The notes beneath the pieces were generated by a model. That model saw only the letters and a program-made list of their open reading frames with translations, was not told the origin of the DNA and did no database searches. The position numbers were made by a program, and so were the translations under genes. A stretch of 20,975 bases of DNA. It comes from JAIVJN01 sp036732565. GTDB lineage: Bacteria > Acidobacteriota > Vicinamibacteria > Vicinamibacterales > UBA2999. The stretch spans positions 1 through 20,975 of the forward strand of contig DAINCF010000049.1 of NCBI GenBank assembly GCA_036732565.1. The letters run 5' to 3'. This document shows positions 1 to 8,434 of this stretch, one piece after another (positions within the stretch are counted from its first letter, which is position 1; every line of letters begins with the position of its first letter).

Positions 1-9
1 AGAACGTGG

Positions 10-47
10 GGTCCGGCTTTAGCCGGACCGAGCCGGCGAAGCCGGCT
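10..47. repeat. Two adjacent GCCGGC-type hairpins downstream of the lytic transglycosylase gene
   Basis: Bases 10-18 and 21-29 (GGTCCGGCT / AGCCGGACC) form a perfect 9-bp inverted repeat with a two-base centre. Bases 31-37 and 41-47 (AGCCGGC / GCCGGCT) form a second, 7-bp stem with a GAA loop. They lie immediately past the minus-strand stop codon at 48-50, so they may act as a terminator or 3' mRNA stabiliser. No T-run follows on the minus strand, so a classical intrinsic terminator is not shown. A related core, CCGGCT...TTAGCCGGA, recurs at 17503-17523, which suggests a small dispersed REP-like repeat. Confidence 0.55.
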
Positions 48-2363
48 TCAGGGACGCGGAGACCGCTTCTTCGGGGTTGCTTTCTTCTTAGGCGGCGCGA
101 CCTTAGCAGCCGGGACCGATTTCGTTGATGTCTTCCGAGGCGCAGGGGCAACCTTCGTGGCGTCGGTCGTCGTCAGGCCGGCGCGGCCGGTGTACAGCCG
201 GCGATAGTCCTCGGCGGTGCCGAGGATCCGCTTGACGTAGTTTTGCGTCTCGGGGAACGGAATGTCGTCGATGAACTCTTCCTGCCCGAACGGCAATCCC
301 GTGCGCTCGGCCTTCCATTGACGCACACGGCTCTCACCGGCGTTGTAGCTCGCGAGGGCATAATGGGCGCCGCCGAATTCCTCGATCAGATCGGCAAAGT
401 AGCTCGTGCCGATCCGCACGTTCACTTCCGGCTCGGTGAGACGGGGCGTCGAAAACGGCTTGATGCCGAGCCGGCGCGCGTACTGCCGGCCCGTGCTGGG
501 AAGGATCTGCATGAGGCCGATCGCCTTCGCCGACGAGACGATGACCGGATCGAAGGTCGATTCCTGCGCCACCAGGGCTGCCATCAAGTACGGATCCAAA
601 CCATGGGCGGCCGCGTGCTTCTGCAGCAGCGGCCAGTAGTTCACGGGGAAGATGATCTCGAGGATCTCGGGCGGCAACTCCTCCCCGCCGGACGCCAGGA
701 ACTGTGGGTAGGCTCGTCGCATCGCGTTGATGCCAGGCCTCAACTCCCCCAACCGGTTCTGTATCAGCGCGATCGTCGCTTGGAGGCGCGGCGCGTCGCC
801 CCACATGCGCTGCGCGTGCTGCAGCTCGTTCAACGCGACGCGATGGAGGCCGAGCGCAATCAACGCTTCGATCCGGCCGCTGGTCGGCGGCAGCGCGCTC
901 GTGTCGGGCGCCGCCGCGACGCGCTTCAGATTCGGTGGGACCGTCGTAATGCCCCGCTCTCGCAGCCGCGCCGACGCGAGTCGACCGTAGTACGAATTCA
1001 GGTAGTCGGTGGCGGTGAGCGTGTACCGCGCGGTCGCGGCCTCTCGATCGCTGAGCTGATCGTAAGCGCGCCCGCTCCAGTAGAGCCACGCGGGGCGGTA
1101 GTCCGAGCGCGGCGAGGTCGTGCTGCCCTGCTCGAACACGCGGATCGCGTCCTGGAAGTCGCCGGACCGATACGCCCACCATCCTGCGCGCCAGGCGGCT
1201 CGCTCGGCGTTCCGCCCCGTGGGAAACCGGGTGAGCATCTCGTTGAAGATCTCTTCGGCGCGCTCGTCTTCGTCGACGAGGATGTGGTGCGTCGCGAGGT
1301 TGTTGAGCGCTTCCTCGGCCCAGATGCTGCCAGGATGTCCATCCACGAACGCGCGCGTGGCCGCCTCGAAGTCGTCGTGCTGCCCGGTGCTTCGGGTCGC
1401 GCCGAGATAGTAGAACTGGGCTTCGAGGCCGACGTCGCCGAGATCGCCGCGATGCTGCGCGAGCACCTCTCGGGCGCGACGGCCGTTGCTGGTCAACACG
1501 TCGATGGCGCCGAGCCGTACGATGGCGAGATTGCGATCGCCGCCGTTGGCCCGATCGCGGATGCGCTCGTAGCTCGAGCGCGCCGCCGGGAACCGGCGCG
1601 CGGTGAAGAGGGTCGCCGCCCGCGCCAGCTCGCGGGGCGTACGAACCGCCCAGTCCTCGTCCCACGCCTTCAGTCGCGTCAGCGCCTGCTCCGCTTGTCC
1701 GGCTTCGATGCTGGTCGGAAATTCGTCGTAGACGCGGCGATAGTTCGCGATGGACTTGCGGCGATCGGCCACCACTTCGGCCGCACCGCCCAGCCTCAGG
1801 CTCCAGACCTGTGGAAGAGCGAGGCGTCGCGTCAGGTTCTCTTCATAGATCGCGATCGCGCCGGCGTAGTTGCCCCTGGCTTCGCGCACTTCGGCCTGCC
1901 GCAGCGCCGCATCCTCACTCAGATGGCCCTCGAGTCGTTTGGCAACCAGCGCCGCGAACACCGCCTCGGCGTCATCCAGCCGATCGAGACGACGGAGGGC
2001 GACGGCCGTGTAGTAGCGCGCGTAGTCGGCCATCGGCGTCGACGCGAGGCCACTCGCGTTCAGCAGCGGCAACGCCGCCGCGGCATTGTCCGATTCCTCG
2101 AGCAGACCAACGCCACGAACGAAGTCTCGAAGCAGCGGCGTTGTGGCGTTCGCATCCGTCGAGGCAGCCATCCAAAACGCGCTGAGCGCTGCAGGGAGCG
2201 GCGGATGAACGGTCGGCACGAGCCGCGACGCGGCGGTGCCGGTCGTGCTTGGCGCGGGGACCTGCTGATCGTCCGAACGGCCTTCGACGACGAGCGACCA
2301 GGCCGCCGCGGTGACTGCTACGCCGATGCCGACGACCCGCACGCGGCCCCACGGCCGCGTCAT
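48..2363 (-). CDS. Slt-type soluble lytic murein transglycosylase with TPR-like repeats and a basic tail
   Basis: The 771-residue protein should cleave peptidoglycan glycan strands in the periplasm to form 1,6-anhydro-muramyl ends. An N-terminal hydrophobic segment (about residues 9-25) looks like a signal peptide or anchor. Residues about 80-560 form a helical superhelix with TPR-like repeats, as in Slt70. The SLT catalytic domain spans about 583-726. The presumed catalytic Glu is E601 in AQEST (codon 561-563), followed by GLMQILPSTG and ALASYNAGESRVRQW, the typical GLMQ and AYNAG motifs. The last 45 residues are rich in Lys, Pro, Ala and Thr, which is unusual for Slt. The start is supported by GGGAG (2371-2375) seven bases upstream. 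The start codon overlaps the stop of the upstream GAF gene (ATGA), so the two are probably translationally coupled. Family call is firm; the exact glycan specificity is not known. Confidence 0.93.
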   Translation of the reverse strand: MTRPWGRVRVVGIGVAVTAAAWSLVVEGRSDDQQVPAPSTTGTAASRLVPTVHPPLPAALSAFWMAASTDANATTPLLRDFVRGVGLLEESDNAAAALPLLNASGLASTPMADYARYYTAVALRRLDRLDDAEAVFAALVAKRLEGHLSEDAALRQAEVREARGNYAGAIAIYEENLTRRLALPQVWSLRLGGAAEVVADRRKSIANYRRVYDEFPTSIEAGQAEQALTRLKAWDEDWAVRTPRELARAATLFTARRFPAARSSYERIRDRANGGDRNLAIVRLGAIDVLTSNGRRAREVLAQHRGDLGDVGLEAQFYYLGATRSTGQHDDFEAATRAFVDGHPGSIWAEEALNNLATHHILVDEDERAEEIFNEMLTRFPTGRNAERAAWRAGWWAYRSGDFQDAIRVFEQGSTTSPRSDYRPAWLYWSGRAYDQLSDREAATARYTLTATDYLNSYYGRLASARLRERGITTVPPNLKRVAAAPDTSALPPTSGRIEALIALGLHRVALNELQHAQRMWGDAPRLQATIALIQNRLGELRPGINAMRRAYPQFLASGGEELPPEILEIIFPVNYWPLLQKHAAAHGLDPYLMAALVAQESTFDPVIVSSAKAIGLMQILPSTGRQYARRLGIKPFSTPRLTEPEVNVRIGTSYFADLIEEFGGAHYALASYNAGESRVRQWKAERTGLPFGQEEFIDDIPFPETQNYVKRILGTAEDYRRLYTGRAGLTTTDATKVAPAPRKTSTKSVPAAKVAPPKKKATPKKRSPRP

Positions 2364-3526
2364 GCAGACACTCCCAGGCGACTGGCGTCGCCGTCGGCCA
2401 ATGTCGTGACCAGCTCCTGATGAAACAGCTGCGCCCGCGATACCAGCGTCGCGGGTACGCGCGCGTCGTAAACGCGGCGGGCACGATCGATCTGCGGTCC
2501 AAGTCGGGCCAGCAGATTGCCGGCACGTCGTCCTTCGTCGACGCTCGCCTCGTTACGCAGTTTGATCTCCGAAATCAAGAGCCGGGCAAGCCGACGGGCG
2601 GAGACCTCGGAGGTGTCTGGAGAAACGGAGGTCGCGGCCGGCAGCGACTCAGCCGGAGCGCGGCGTCCACGCTCACCGGATGGGGTGCGTGTGTGTGGTT
2701 TGGCCACCGCGGGGCTCGTCGACGCGGCCAGCCGCCTCGCCTCGAGGACCGTCAGGCATCGAGCAGCGTGACGCGCGAGCAGCTCGACGATGCTGCTCCA
2801 GCCTTTGGCGAGCTGAGCTTCACGGCCGTCGGCGGTCAGAGCATCGGCATAGACCACCGCCGTCACCCGATCCGCAACAACGAGCGGCACGGCGACGCCG
2901 CCGCTGGTGGGCGCGGCCGCGGCGGGGTCGGCCATCGCCGTCGAATCCCCCTCGCTCGACACCACCGTACGTTTGGTCTGAACCGCACGTTGCACGAGTG
3001 GGGCCTGCGCGATGGGAACGTCGAGACGAGACGGCTGACTATCGATGGCACCGAATCCCGTGAGCGCCCAACCCTGGAACGAGGCCCCGCGCACCACGAA
3101 CACACCGGTTCGTCCGGCGTCGCGCGCGACGACCGCGCCCAGCGCGTCGAGCAGCTCGTTGGAGGATCCGGCGGCGTCGAGCGCGCGGACCGCATCAAGC
3201 AGTCGAATAGCGCGCTCCTCGGTCTCGGCCTCGGCGGTCCGCCGTGCCTGAATCGTCGCCTGCTCGCGCTCCCGTGCGCACGCGTCGGCCACCACGCGAT
3301 CGATCGTCGCGGTCAAATGCGCTTCCGCTTCGGCGACACGCTGGTCCGCCAGGTGCTTTGCCTCGGCCAAGGTCTGATCGCGCACCTGTGAGACGGCGAG
3401 TTGCCGCTCTTCGGCGGCGCCGGCCACGAGGTCCTGAACGAGGGCACGTACCTCCTGCTCCATGCGCGTACGGACGTCATCCAGCGCACGGCCGACGGCT
3501 TGGCGGATTCGATCTTCGAACGACAT
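2360..3526 (-). CDS. Coiled-coil and GAF-domain protein, cytoplasmic
   Basis: The protein is 388 residues from the ATG at 3524-3526. A GTG eight codons upstream (3548-3550) keeps the frame open but lacks any Shine-Dalgarno sequence. No signal peptide is seen. An Ala/Glu/Arg-rich helical region of about 105 residues, likely a coiled coil, comes first. A GAF-like sensory fold follows (about residues 110-262), with a typical ending VPLVVADRVTAVVYAD. A disordered Ser/Pro/Arg linker comes next, then a helical C-terminal module with the pattern SARRLARLLISEIKLRNE...RRVYDARVP...ELV.TLA. I recall that C-terminal module from other acidobacterial and deltaproteobacterial proteins, but cannot name it. 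The ligand of the GAF domain cannot be read from sequence. The gene is the first of a two-gene operon with the lytic transglycosylase, which hints at a role in envelope growth or polarity. Confidence 0.8.
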   Translation of the reverse strand: MSFEDRIRQAVGRALDDVRTRMEQEVRALVQDLVAGAAEERQLAVSQVRDQTLAEAKHLADQRVAEAEAHLTATIDRVVADACAREREQATIQARRTAEAETEERAIRLLDAVRALDAAGSSNELLDALGAVVARDAGRTGVFVVRGASFQGWALTGFGAIDSQPSRLDVPIAQAPLVQRAVQTKRTVVSSEGDSTAMADPAAAAPTSGGVAVPLVVADRVTAVVYADALTADGREAQLAKGWSSIVELLARHAARCLTVLEARRLAASTSPAVAKPHTRTPSGERGRRAPAESLPAATSVSPDTSEVSARRLARLLISEIKLRNEASVDEGRRAGNLLARLGPQIDRARRVYDARVPATLVSRAQLFHQELVTTLADGDASRLGVSA

Positions 3527-3609
3527 GGCACCCTGGGGGCAGGCTGTCACGGGCGTCAGCGTCAGATCCAGGTTCTTGCCAAAGTGCGGTCCAACACGTC
3601 CGTGTCTGC

Positions 3610-3638
3610 ATTATCGGAACCGGGATCGCGCAAGTCAA
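3610..3638 (-). promoter_or_regulatory. Sigma-70-like promoter for the GAF/transglycosylase operon
   Basis: On the minus strand TTGACT (3633-3638) and GATAAT (3610-3615) are separated by exactly 17 bases. Each hexamer matches 5 of 6 consensus positions. The predicted transcript would begin near base 3603, giving a leader of roughly 75 bases before the ATG at 3526. The rest of the 3551-3799 gap shows no gene and no convincing terminator for the permease. The match is seen in sequence; promoter activity is inferred. Confidence 0.65.
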
Positions 3639-3799
3639 GGTCGTCTGTCGCCTCAAACTGCTGATTTACAACGGCCTAGCGTGCGTGCGGCAGGCGTCGA
3701 ACGCCATGTTCGACGGGGCTCGCCGACGGCAACCCGACCCCGAAATACTCCTCATGCCTGCCCTTATCGGTCGAGCTGACTCCTGTGTTTACGGTCCGA

Positions 3800-5770
3800 T
3801 CAGCCAACGTGAACCCGCGGCCGTCGCTGCGCGTTGGGCTCCGCCTGCCGCAGCACTTCCCGGGTCACCGGCGCGGTGTCGCCTTCACCGAACGCGAGGA
3901 ACTTGAGCAGATAGGCAATCGGATTGCCCTCGGTCCAGCCGAAATAGGCGTGCGGCACGCGGCCGGTCTGATCGCGGATGTACAGCAGCAACGCCGCGAT
4001 GGCATTGGGCACGGCAGGACTGACACAGCGCATCACGCGGTGGCGCCCCACGCGCACGCCCGAGACCTCCAGGACATCGCTGAAGTCCGACACATCACCC
4101 GGCCGAACTTCCACGAACAAGACCTTTTCTTCGGGCGGCAGGTTATGCGACTCCGCGGCTTCCCGCAGTTTGTGTTCGTATTCCTCCGGAAGGCCGCTGT
4201 CCGGCCGATTGGCGATGACCCGCACCGGCGCGCCCGCGGCCTCCGCGAGGAAGCGATGCGCGATTTCGTCGGGGATGACGGCCTCGACCCGCAGCTCCGT
4301 GGAGCGCAGCACGCGAGACACCAGCGAGCTGATCACGATGCCGATGATGAACGTCCACGCGATCTGGAGACCTTCTGGACGGTCGACGATATTCACCACC
4401 GTGGTGTAGGCGAAGATCACCGTCAGCAACAGATAGCCGAACCAGCGCCGCCCGGCGCGCCGCGCGGCGAGCGTCACGGCGAGCGCCGCCGAGCCCATGA
4501 GCACGAGCACGCCGGTCGCGTAGGCGCCGCCTTGTGCGTGAACATCGGCGTCGAACACCAGCGTCACCACGAACGTGATCGCCGTGAACAGCAGGACCAG
4601 CGGCCGGCTGGCGCGGGCCCAGTCCGGCGCCATGCCATAACGTGGGAGGTACTGCGGCACGAGGTTCAGCAGCCCCACCATCGCGGAGGCCCCGGCGAAC
4701 CACAGGATGGCCACGGTGCTGATGTCGTAGATCGTGCCGAAGACCGACCCGAGATGTTGGTGGGCCAGATAGGCGAGCGCACGACCGTAGGCGCCGCCAC
4801 CGGGCAGGAACGCCCCCGGCGGGATCAACAGCGCGGTGATCACGCTGCTGCCCACCAGCATGACGCTCATGATCACCGCAGCCAAGGTCAGCAGCTTCTG
4901 CGCGTTGCGGATGCGCCCGACGGGATGCTCTAGCGAATCACTCGGATCGCCCTTCACGAGCGGCATCACCGCCACGCCCGTCTCGAATCCAGAGAGGCCG
5001 AGCGCGAGTCTCGGAAACAGGAGCAACGCGAACAGGATCATGCGCGCCGGACTGCCATGCTGCACGGTAGCCGCCGTCGTCCACGCGTTCACGATCTCAG
5101 GGTGTCGCCAGACCTGCACGAGGGCCCATCCGATGACGATGGTGTTCAAGAGCAGATAGACGACGACGATGGGAACGGCGAGGCCGATGGCTTCCTTGAA
5201 GCCCATCAGGAACACCGCGCCCAGCGCCGCGAGCAGCAACAGCGTCATCAGCACGGGGTAGTCCAACCACGCGGGCGCCAGCGGGTTGTCGATGATGTGG
5301 GCCGTCGCATCGGCCGCTGACAGGGTGATGGTGATGACGAAGCCGGTGGCCGCAAAACCGAGGAGGCAGAGCACCAGCGCCTTCCCCCGCCAACGCGGCA
5401 GCAGCTCCTCGAGCAACGAAATGCTGCCCTGTCCGTGCGGGCTGAGCGCGGCGACGCGCCGGTACATCGGCAGCGCCCCGAACAGGGTGAGCAGCACCAG
5501 CACCAGTGTCGCGAGCGGCGAGAGCACGCCGGCGGCCAGAAACGCGATGCCGGGTTGGTAGCCGAGCGTCGAGAAGTAGTCGACGCCGGTCAGACACATG
5601 ACCTTCCACCAGGGAGCCTGGTGGGTCGTGGTCGTCGCGGCGTGTGGTCCCTGAGGTCTCGGGAGTCCTTCGAACAGCCACAGTCGGAGCCGGCGCCAGT
5701 ACTGCGGGGGCACGGCCCGCACCAATCGTGTCAGCATGTCGCAGCGCGGGATCTCTGCCGCCGCAAGCAT
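3800..5770 (-). CDS. APC-superfamily permease with soluble C-terminal domain (amino acid or K+ type)
   Basis: The 656-residue protein is an inner-membrane secondary transporter. The N-terminal cytoplasmic stretch (1-55) is followed by about 11-12 hydrophobic helices up to about residue 488. The first helix carries the conserved GVDYFSTLGYQPG block (62-74), and GFETGVAVMP (261-270) lies in the core; both fit the APC (LeuT-fold) superfamily. Residues 491-656 form a soluble tail, an arrangement seen in KUP and KimA-type potassium importers as well as some amino-acid permeases. The substrate is therefore unresolved. Start choice is uncertain: ATG at 5770 and ATG at 5737 both lack a strong Shine-Dalgarno sequence. 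The gene is divergent from the GloVer-repeat gene across 201 bases that hold no recognisable promoter, riboswitch or small gene. Confidence 0.8.
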   Translation of the reverse strand: MLAAAEIPRCDMLTRLVRAVPPQYWRRLRLWLFEGLPRPQGPHAATTTTHQAPWWKVMCLTGVDYFSTLGYQPGIAFLAAGVLSPLATLVLVLLTLFGALPMYRRVAALSPHGQGSISLLEELLPRWRGKALVLCLLGFAATGFVITITLSAADATAHIIDNPLAPAWLDYPVLMTLLLLAALGAVFLMGFKEAIGLAVPIVVVYLLLNTIVIGWALVQVWRHPEIVNAWTTAATVQHGSPARMILFALLLFPRLALGLSGFETGVAVMPLVKGDPSDSLEHPVGRIRNAQKLLTLAAVIMSVMLVGSSVITALLIPPGAFLPGGGAYGRALAYLAHQHLGSVFGTIYDISTVAILWFAGASAMVGLLNLVPQYLPRYGMAPDWARASRPLVLLFTAITFVVTLVFDADVHAQGGAYATGVLVLMGSAALAVTLAARRAGRRWFGYLLLTVIFAYTTVVNIVDRPEGLQIAWTFIIGIVISSLVSRVLRSTELRVEAVIPDEIAHRFLAEAAGAPVRVIANRPDSGLPEEYEHKLREAAESHNLPPEEKVLFVEVRPGDVSDFSDVLEVSGVRVGRHRVMRCVSPAVPNAIAALLLYIRDQTGRVPHAYFGWTEGNPIAYLLKFLAFGEGDTAPVTREVLRQAEPNAQRRPRVHVG

Positions 5771-5971
5771 ACGCGACTTCGCGGGACCGTCACTGCCCGC
5801 CTCAGTCAGACCGGTGTAACCGACGAACGTCTCATGCGCGGCAGCGTGGCGCCGATAAGAACGAAGACTCTCTCCGCGATCCCTCAGCTATCTCAGCCGT
5901 AATGAACGACTGACGCACGGTGTCGCTTCGTGTCCTGTCGCTCGTCACTGCGCGCTGTCGGAGGCAGTGTC

Positions 5972-8344
5972 ATGGTCCACGCACGTCAGCTGATCGTCGC
6001 TTGCATCGTGCTGCTCGCGCCAGCGTCCGCGCTCTACGCGCAAGTTGGTTACACGGTCGTCGCGAATCTCGGAAGTGTCGGCGGCGCCGCACCGCTCGGC
6101 GGTGTGATCCGTGGCGCCGACGGGGCGCTCTACGGAACCACCTCTGAGGGCGGCGCCGAGAATTGCGGCATCGTCTTCCGGCTCGACGCGGCGGGAGCAT
6201 TGAGCCGCATCCATGAGTTCAGCCAGCCCGATGGTTGCCGGCCGGTTGGCGAATTGGCGCTCGGACCTGACGGCGCCCTGTACGGCGTGACCAATCGAGG
6301 CGGTGATGCCAATCCGCAGCGAGGAGTGGGCACGATCTACAAGATCGCGTTGGACGGGACATTTACCGTCTTGCACCGGCTGGTTCTGCCGCTGGTTATA
6401 CCGCCCGAACCATGGTTGATCCCAGGAACGCCCGACGCGGGCCTCACGCTGGCCCCCGATGGCTTCTTCTACGGGACCCTGCGTTCCAGTGATGTCTTCA
6501 GAATCTCGCTGGACGGAGCCTTCGCGCTCGTACATCAGTTTTCCGCAGAAGCCGAACCGGTGGATCTGGCGGCGGCACTGGTGCTGGGGGCGGACGGATA
6601 TCTCTACAGCACATCGCCGAACGTGCTCACCACGAGGATAGGAGCCGGAGCGATCTTTCGCGTCAGCCTCGCCGGCGCCGCAGAGGTGGTGTACAGATTT
6701 ATGGATTTCGGACACGTCCTGCCGGGTGTCTCCGCGAGGCCAGAGGGCGCCTTTCCCTTCGGTGAGCTCGCCGCGGGACCCGATGCCGAATTCTACGGCG
6801 CCAATTCCAGCAGCGGTCCGAGCGTCATCGATCGCGGCACCATCTTCCGTCTTCAGCCCGATGGCACACTCGCGGTTCTGCATGCCTTCCCGCAGCTCGC
6901 GGATCAATCGCTTCCCGACGGCGCCAGCCCTCGCGGAGGCGTGATCCTCGGCGGCGATGGCTACATCTACGGTACGACCTCGACCGGCGGGGCGAACGGC
7001 AACGGCACAGTCTTCCGAATCGGTCGCAACGGCGGGCTGGCGACGCTGCGCTCGTTCGCGCAGGACGGCCTCGCGCCTACGAAAGGGCGGCTGCTCGAAA
7101 CAGCGCCCGGAGTGTTCTACGGCACGGCGCCCAGCGCATCGGGCGGCGTGGTGTACCAATTGACCATTGCGGGTGCGCTCCTGGCCGAGAGTCGGATCCT
7201 CGCGACCAACGAAGACCAGGCCACCAACGGCGTCCTCACCGCGACGGGCGGTGGTCCCTCCACGACCTTCTCTCTATTGACCAATGGCAGCCGTGGCGTC
7301 GCGACGATCGATCCAGCCACGGGCGCCTTCACCTACACGCCGAATCCAAATGCCTTCGGGACCGACACGTTCAGGTTCTCGGTTACCGACGGTGCGCGTC
7401 AGTCCAACATCGCCACGGTCACCGTGAGGATTGTCGAGGCTCCCGACCCGCCGATCGCGGTGGGCTCGTCGATCAGCACGCCGGAGAACACACCCGTGCA
7501 AGCCACGCTCACCGCCAGCGATCCGGATGGTGCGTTTCTGACATTCGACGTGGTGACCCCTCCAACGAAGGGGACGGTAGACCTGAACCGGTTCACGGGA
7601 CTCTTCACCTACACACCGAATCCTGGCGTTACCGGCCAGGACGCGTTCACGTTCCAAGCGAGCGATGGATTCCTGTCCAGCAATGTCGCCACGGTATCGA
7701 TCACCATCGTGCCCACGGCACTGATCATCGAGCTGGTGGCACCTCTTGGTGGTGAGAAGCTCTTTGCCGGCATCCCGGCGACCATTCAATGGACGGTGAC
7801 GGGTGCCGTCGGTATCGACGTCGAGCTGTCGCGCGACGGCGGAGCCACGTTTGCCGCGATCCCGGAATGTGCCGGGCTGCCGGGTTCCGCCACGAGCTGC
7901 GTCTGGACACCGACCGGGCCGAGGACGTCACGCGCACAGATCCGCGTCGCGGCGCACAACGCCGCGGGCGCAAGTGTGTCGGACGTCACGACCGGCGCCA
8001 TTGAGATTGCGACGGCCGCGCCGCGCCTGGAGATCCTGTATCCGCACGCACCTTTCAGACTGAAGATCGGGTCCACGTTGCCCATCTGGTGGATCCACAA
8101 TCTCGGCGCACACGCCTTCGTGCGCATCGAGTTGTCGCGCGACGGCGGAGCGACCTGGGAGGTGATCGCGCCAGCCGTACAGAGCATCACCCTTCACTTC
8201 GGGGCGTTCGCCTGGCTGGTGACCGGTCCGGAGGCATCAGCCGCGCGCTTGCGCGTGACGTCGCTGTCGACCGGCGTATCCGACGCCACTGGTCGATTCC
8301 GCATCGTAACGCCGGGGTCTCACATCACTGGTGAGAGCCGGTAG
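5972..8344 (+). CDS. Secreted GloVer-repeat protein with Ig-like/cadherin-like and Kre9-like domains
   Basis: The protein is 790 residues from ATG 5972, chosen because GGAGG (5960-5964) lies seven bases upstream; a GTG at 5930 is in frame but has no such site. A signal peptide covers about residues 1-23 (cleavage near LYA-Q). Residues about 40-398 contain roughly seven repeats of the form G-x-(L/I)-Y-G-(T/A)...GTVFR(L/I)...DG.L..LH.F, the TIGR03803 GloVer pattern. Residues about 405-580 hold two Big_9/cadherin-like units with FTYTPNP...DTFRFSVTDG and FTYTPNPG...DAFTFQASDG. Two further repeats (about 585-680 and 685-780), each with ELSRDGGAT(F/W), resemble the Kre9/KNH Ig-like domain. No PEP-CTERM, LPXTG or type IX sorting tail is visible. 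Likely an extracellular or surface binding protein; the ligand is unknown. Confidence 0.85.
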   Translation: MVHARQLIVACIVLLAPASALYAQVGYTVVANLGSVGGAAPLGGVIRGADGALYGTTSEGGAENCGIVFRLDAAGALSRIHEFSQPDGCRPVGELALGPDGALYGVTNRGGDANPQRGVGTIYKIALDGTFTVLHRLVLPLVIPPEPWLIPGTPDAGLTLAPDGFFYGTLRSSDVFRISLDGAFALVHQFSAEAEPVDLAAALVLGADGYLYSTSPNVLTTRIGAGAIFRVSLAGAAEVVYRFMDFGHVLPGVSARPEGAFPFGELAAGPDAEFYGANSSSGPSVIDRGTIFRLQPDGTLAVLHAFPQLADQSLPDGASPRGGVILGGDGYIYGTTSTGGANGNGTVFRIGRNGGLATLRSFAQDGLAPTKGRLLETAPGVFYGTAPSASGGVVYQLTIAGALLAESRILATNEDQATNGVLTATGGGPSTTFSLLTNGSRGVATIDPATGAFTYTPNPNAFGTDTFRFSVTDGARQSNIATVTVRIVEAPDPPIAVGSSISTPENTPVQATLTASDPDGAFLTFDVVTPPTKGTVDLNRFTGLFTYTPNPGVTGQDAFTFQASDGFLSSNVATVSITIVPTALIIELVAPLGGEKLFAGIPATIQWTVTGAVGIDVELSRDGGATFAAIPECAGLPGSATSCVWTPTGPRTSRAQIRVAAHNAAGASVSDVTTGAIEIATAAPRLEILYPHAPFRLKIGSTLPIWWIHNLGAHAFVRIELSRDGGATWEVIAPAVQSITLHFGAFAWLVTGPEASAARLRVTSLSTGVSDATGRFRIVTPGSHITGESR

Positions 8345-8370
8345 CACGTACCAGTCCACGTGCTCTACTA

Positions 8371-8427
8371 TCGGGCCGTCCAGCGTGGGTGCGATCGAAA
8401 TCGCATGCCCCGGCTCGGACGGCCCGA
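8371..8427 (+). promoter_or_regulatory. Long imperfect hairpin in the leader of the ammonium transporter gene
   Basis: TCGGGCCGTCC (8371-8381) pairs perfectly with GGACGGCCCGA (8417-8427). Inside, AGC pairs with GCT (8382-8384 / 8413-8415), GGG with CCC (8387-8389 / 8408-8410), and TGCGAT with ATCGCA (8390-8395 / 8400-8405) around a CGAA tetraloop. That gives about 23 base pairs with only small bulges. The right arm runs into the GAGGA ribosome binding site (8426-8430) of the gene starting at 8435. No T-run follows. It could be a terminator for the upstream gene, an RNA that masks the ribosome binding site, or a DNA-binding palindrome. Confidence 0.7.
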
Positions 8428-8434
8428 GGACTGA

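Noticed and set aside
243..2420. A 725-codon open frame on the plus strand opposite the lytic transglycosylase gene
   Set aside because: It is an antisense shadow in GC-rich DNA; the product is Arg/Ala/Gly-rich with no family pattern, while the minus-strand frame has the SLT motifs and a ribosome binding site.
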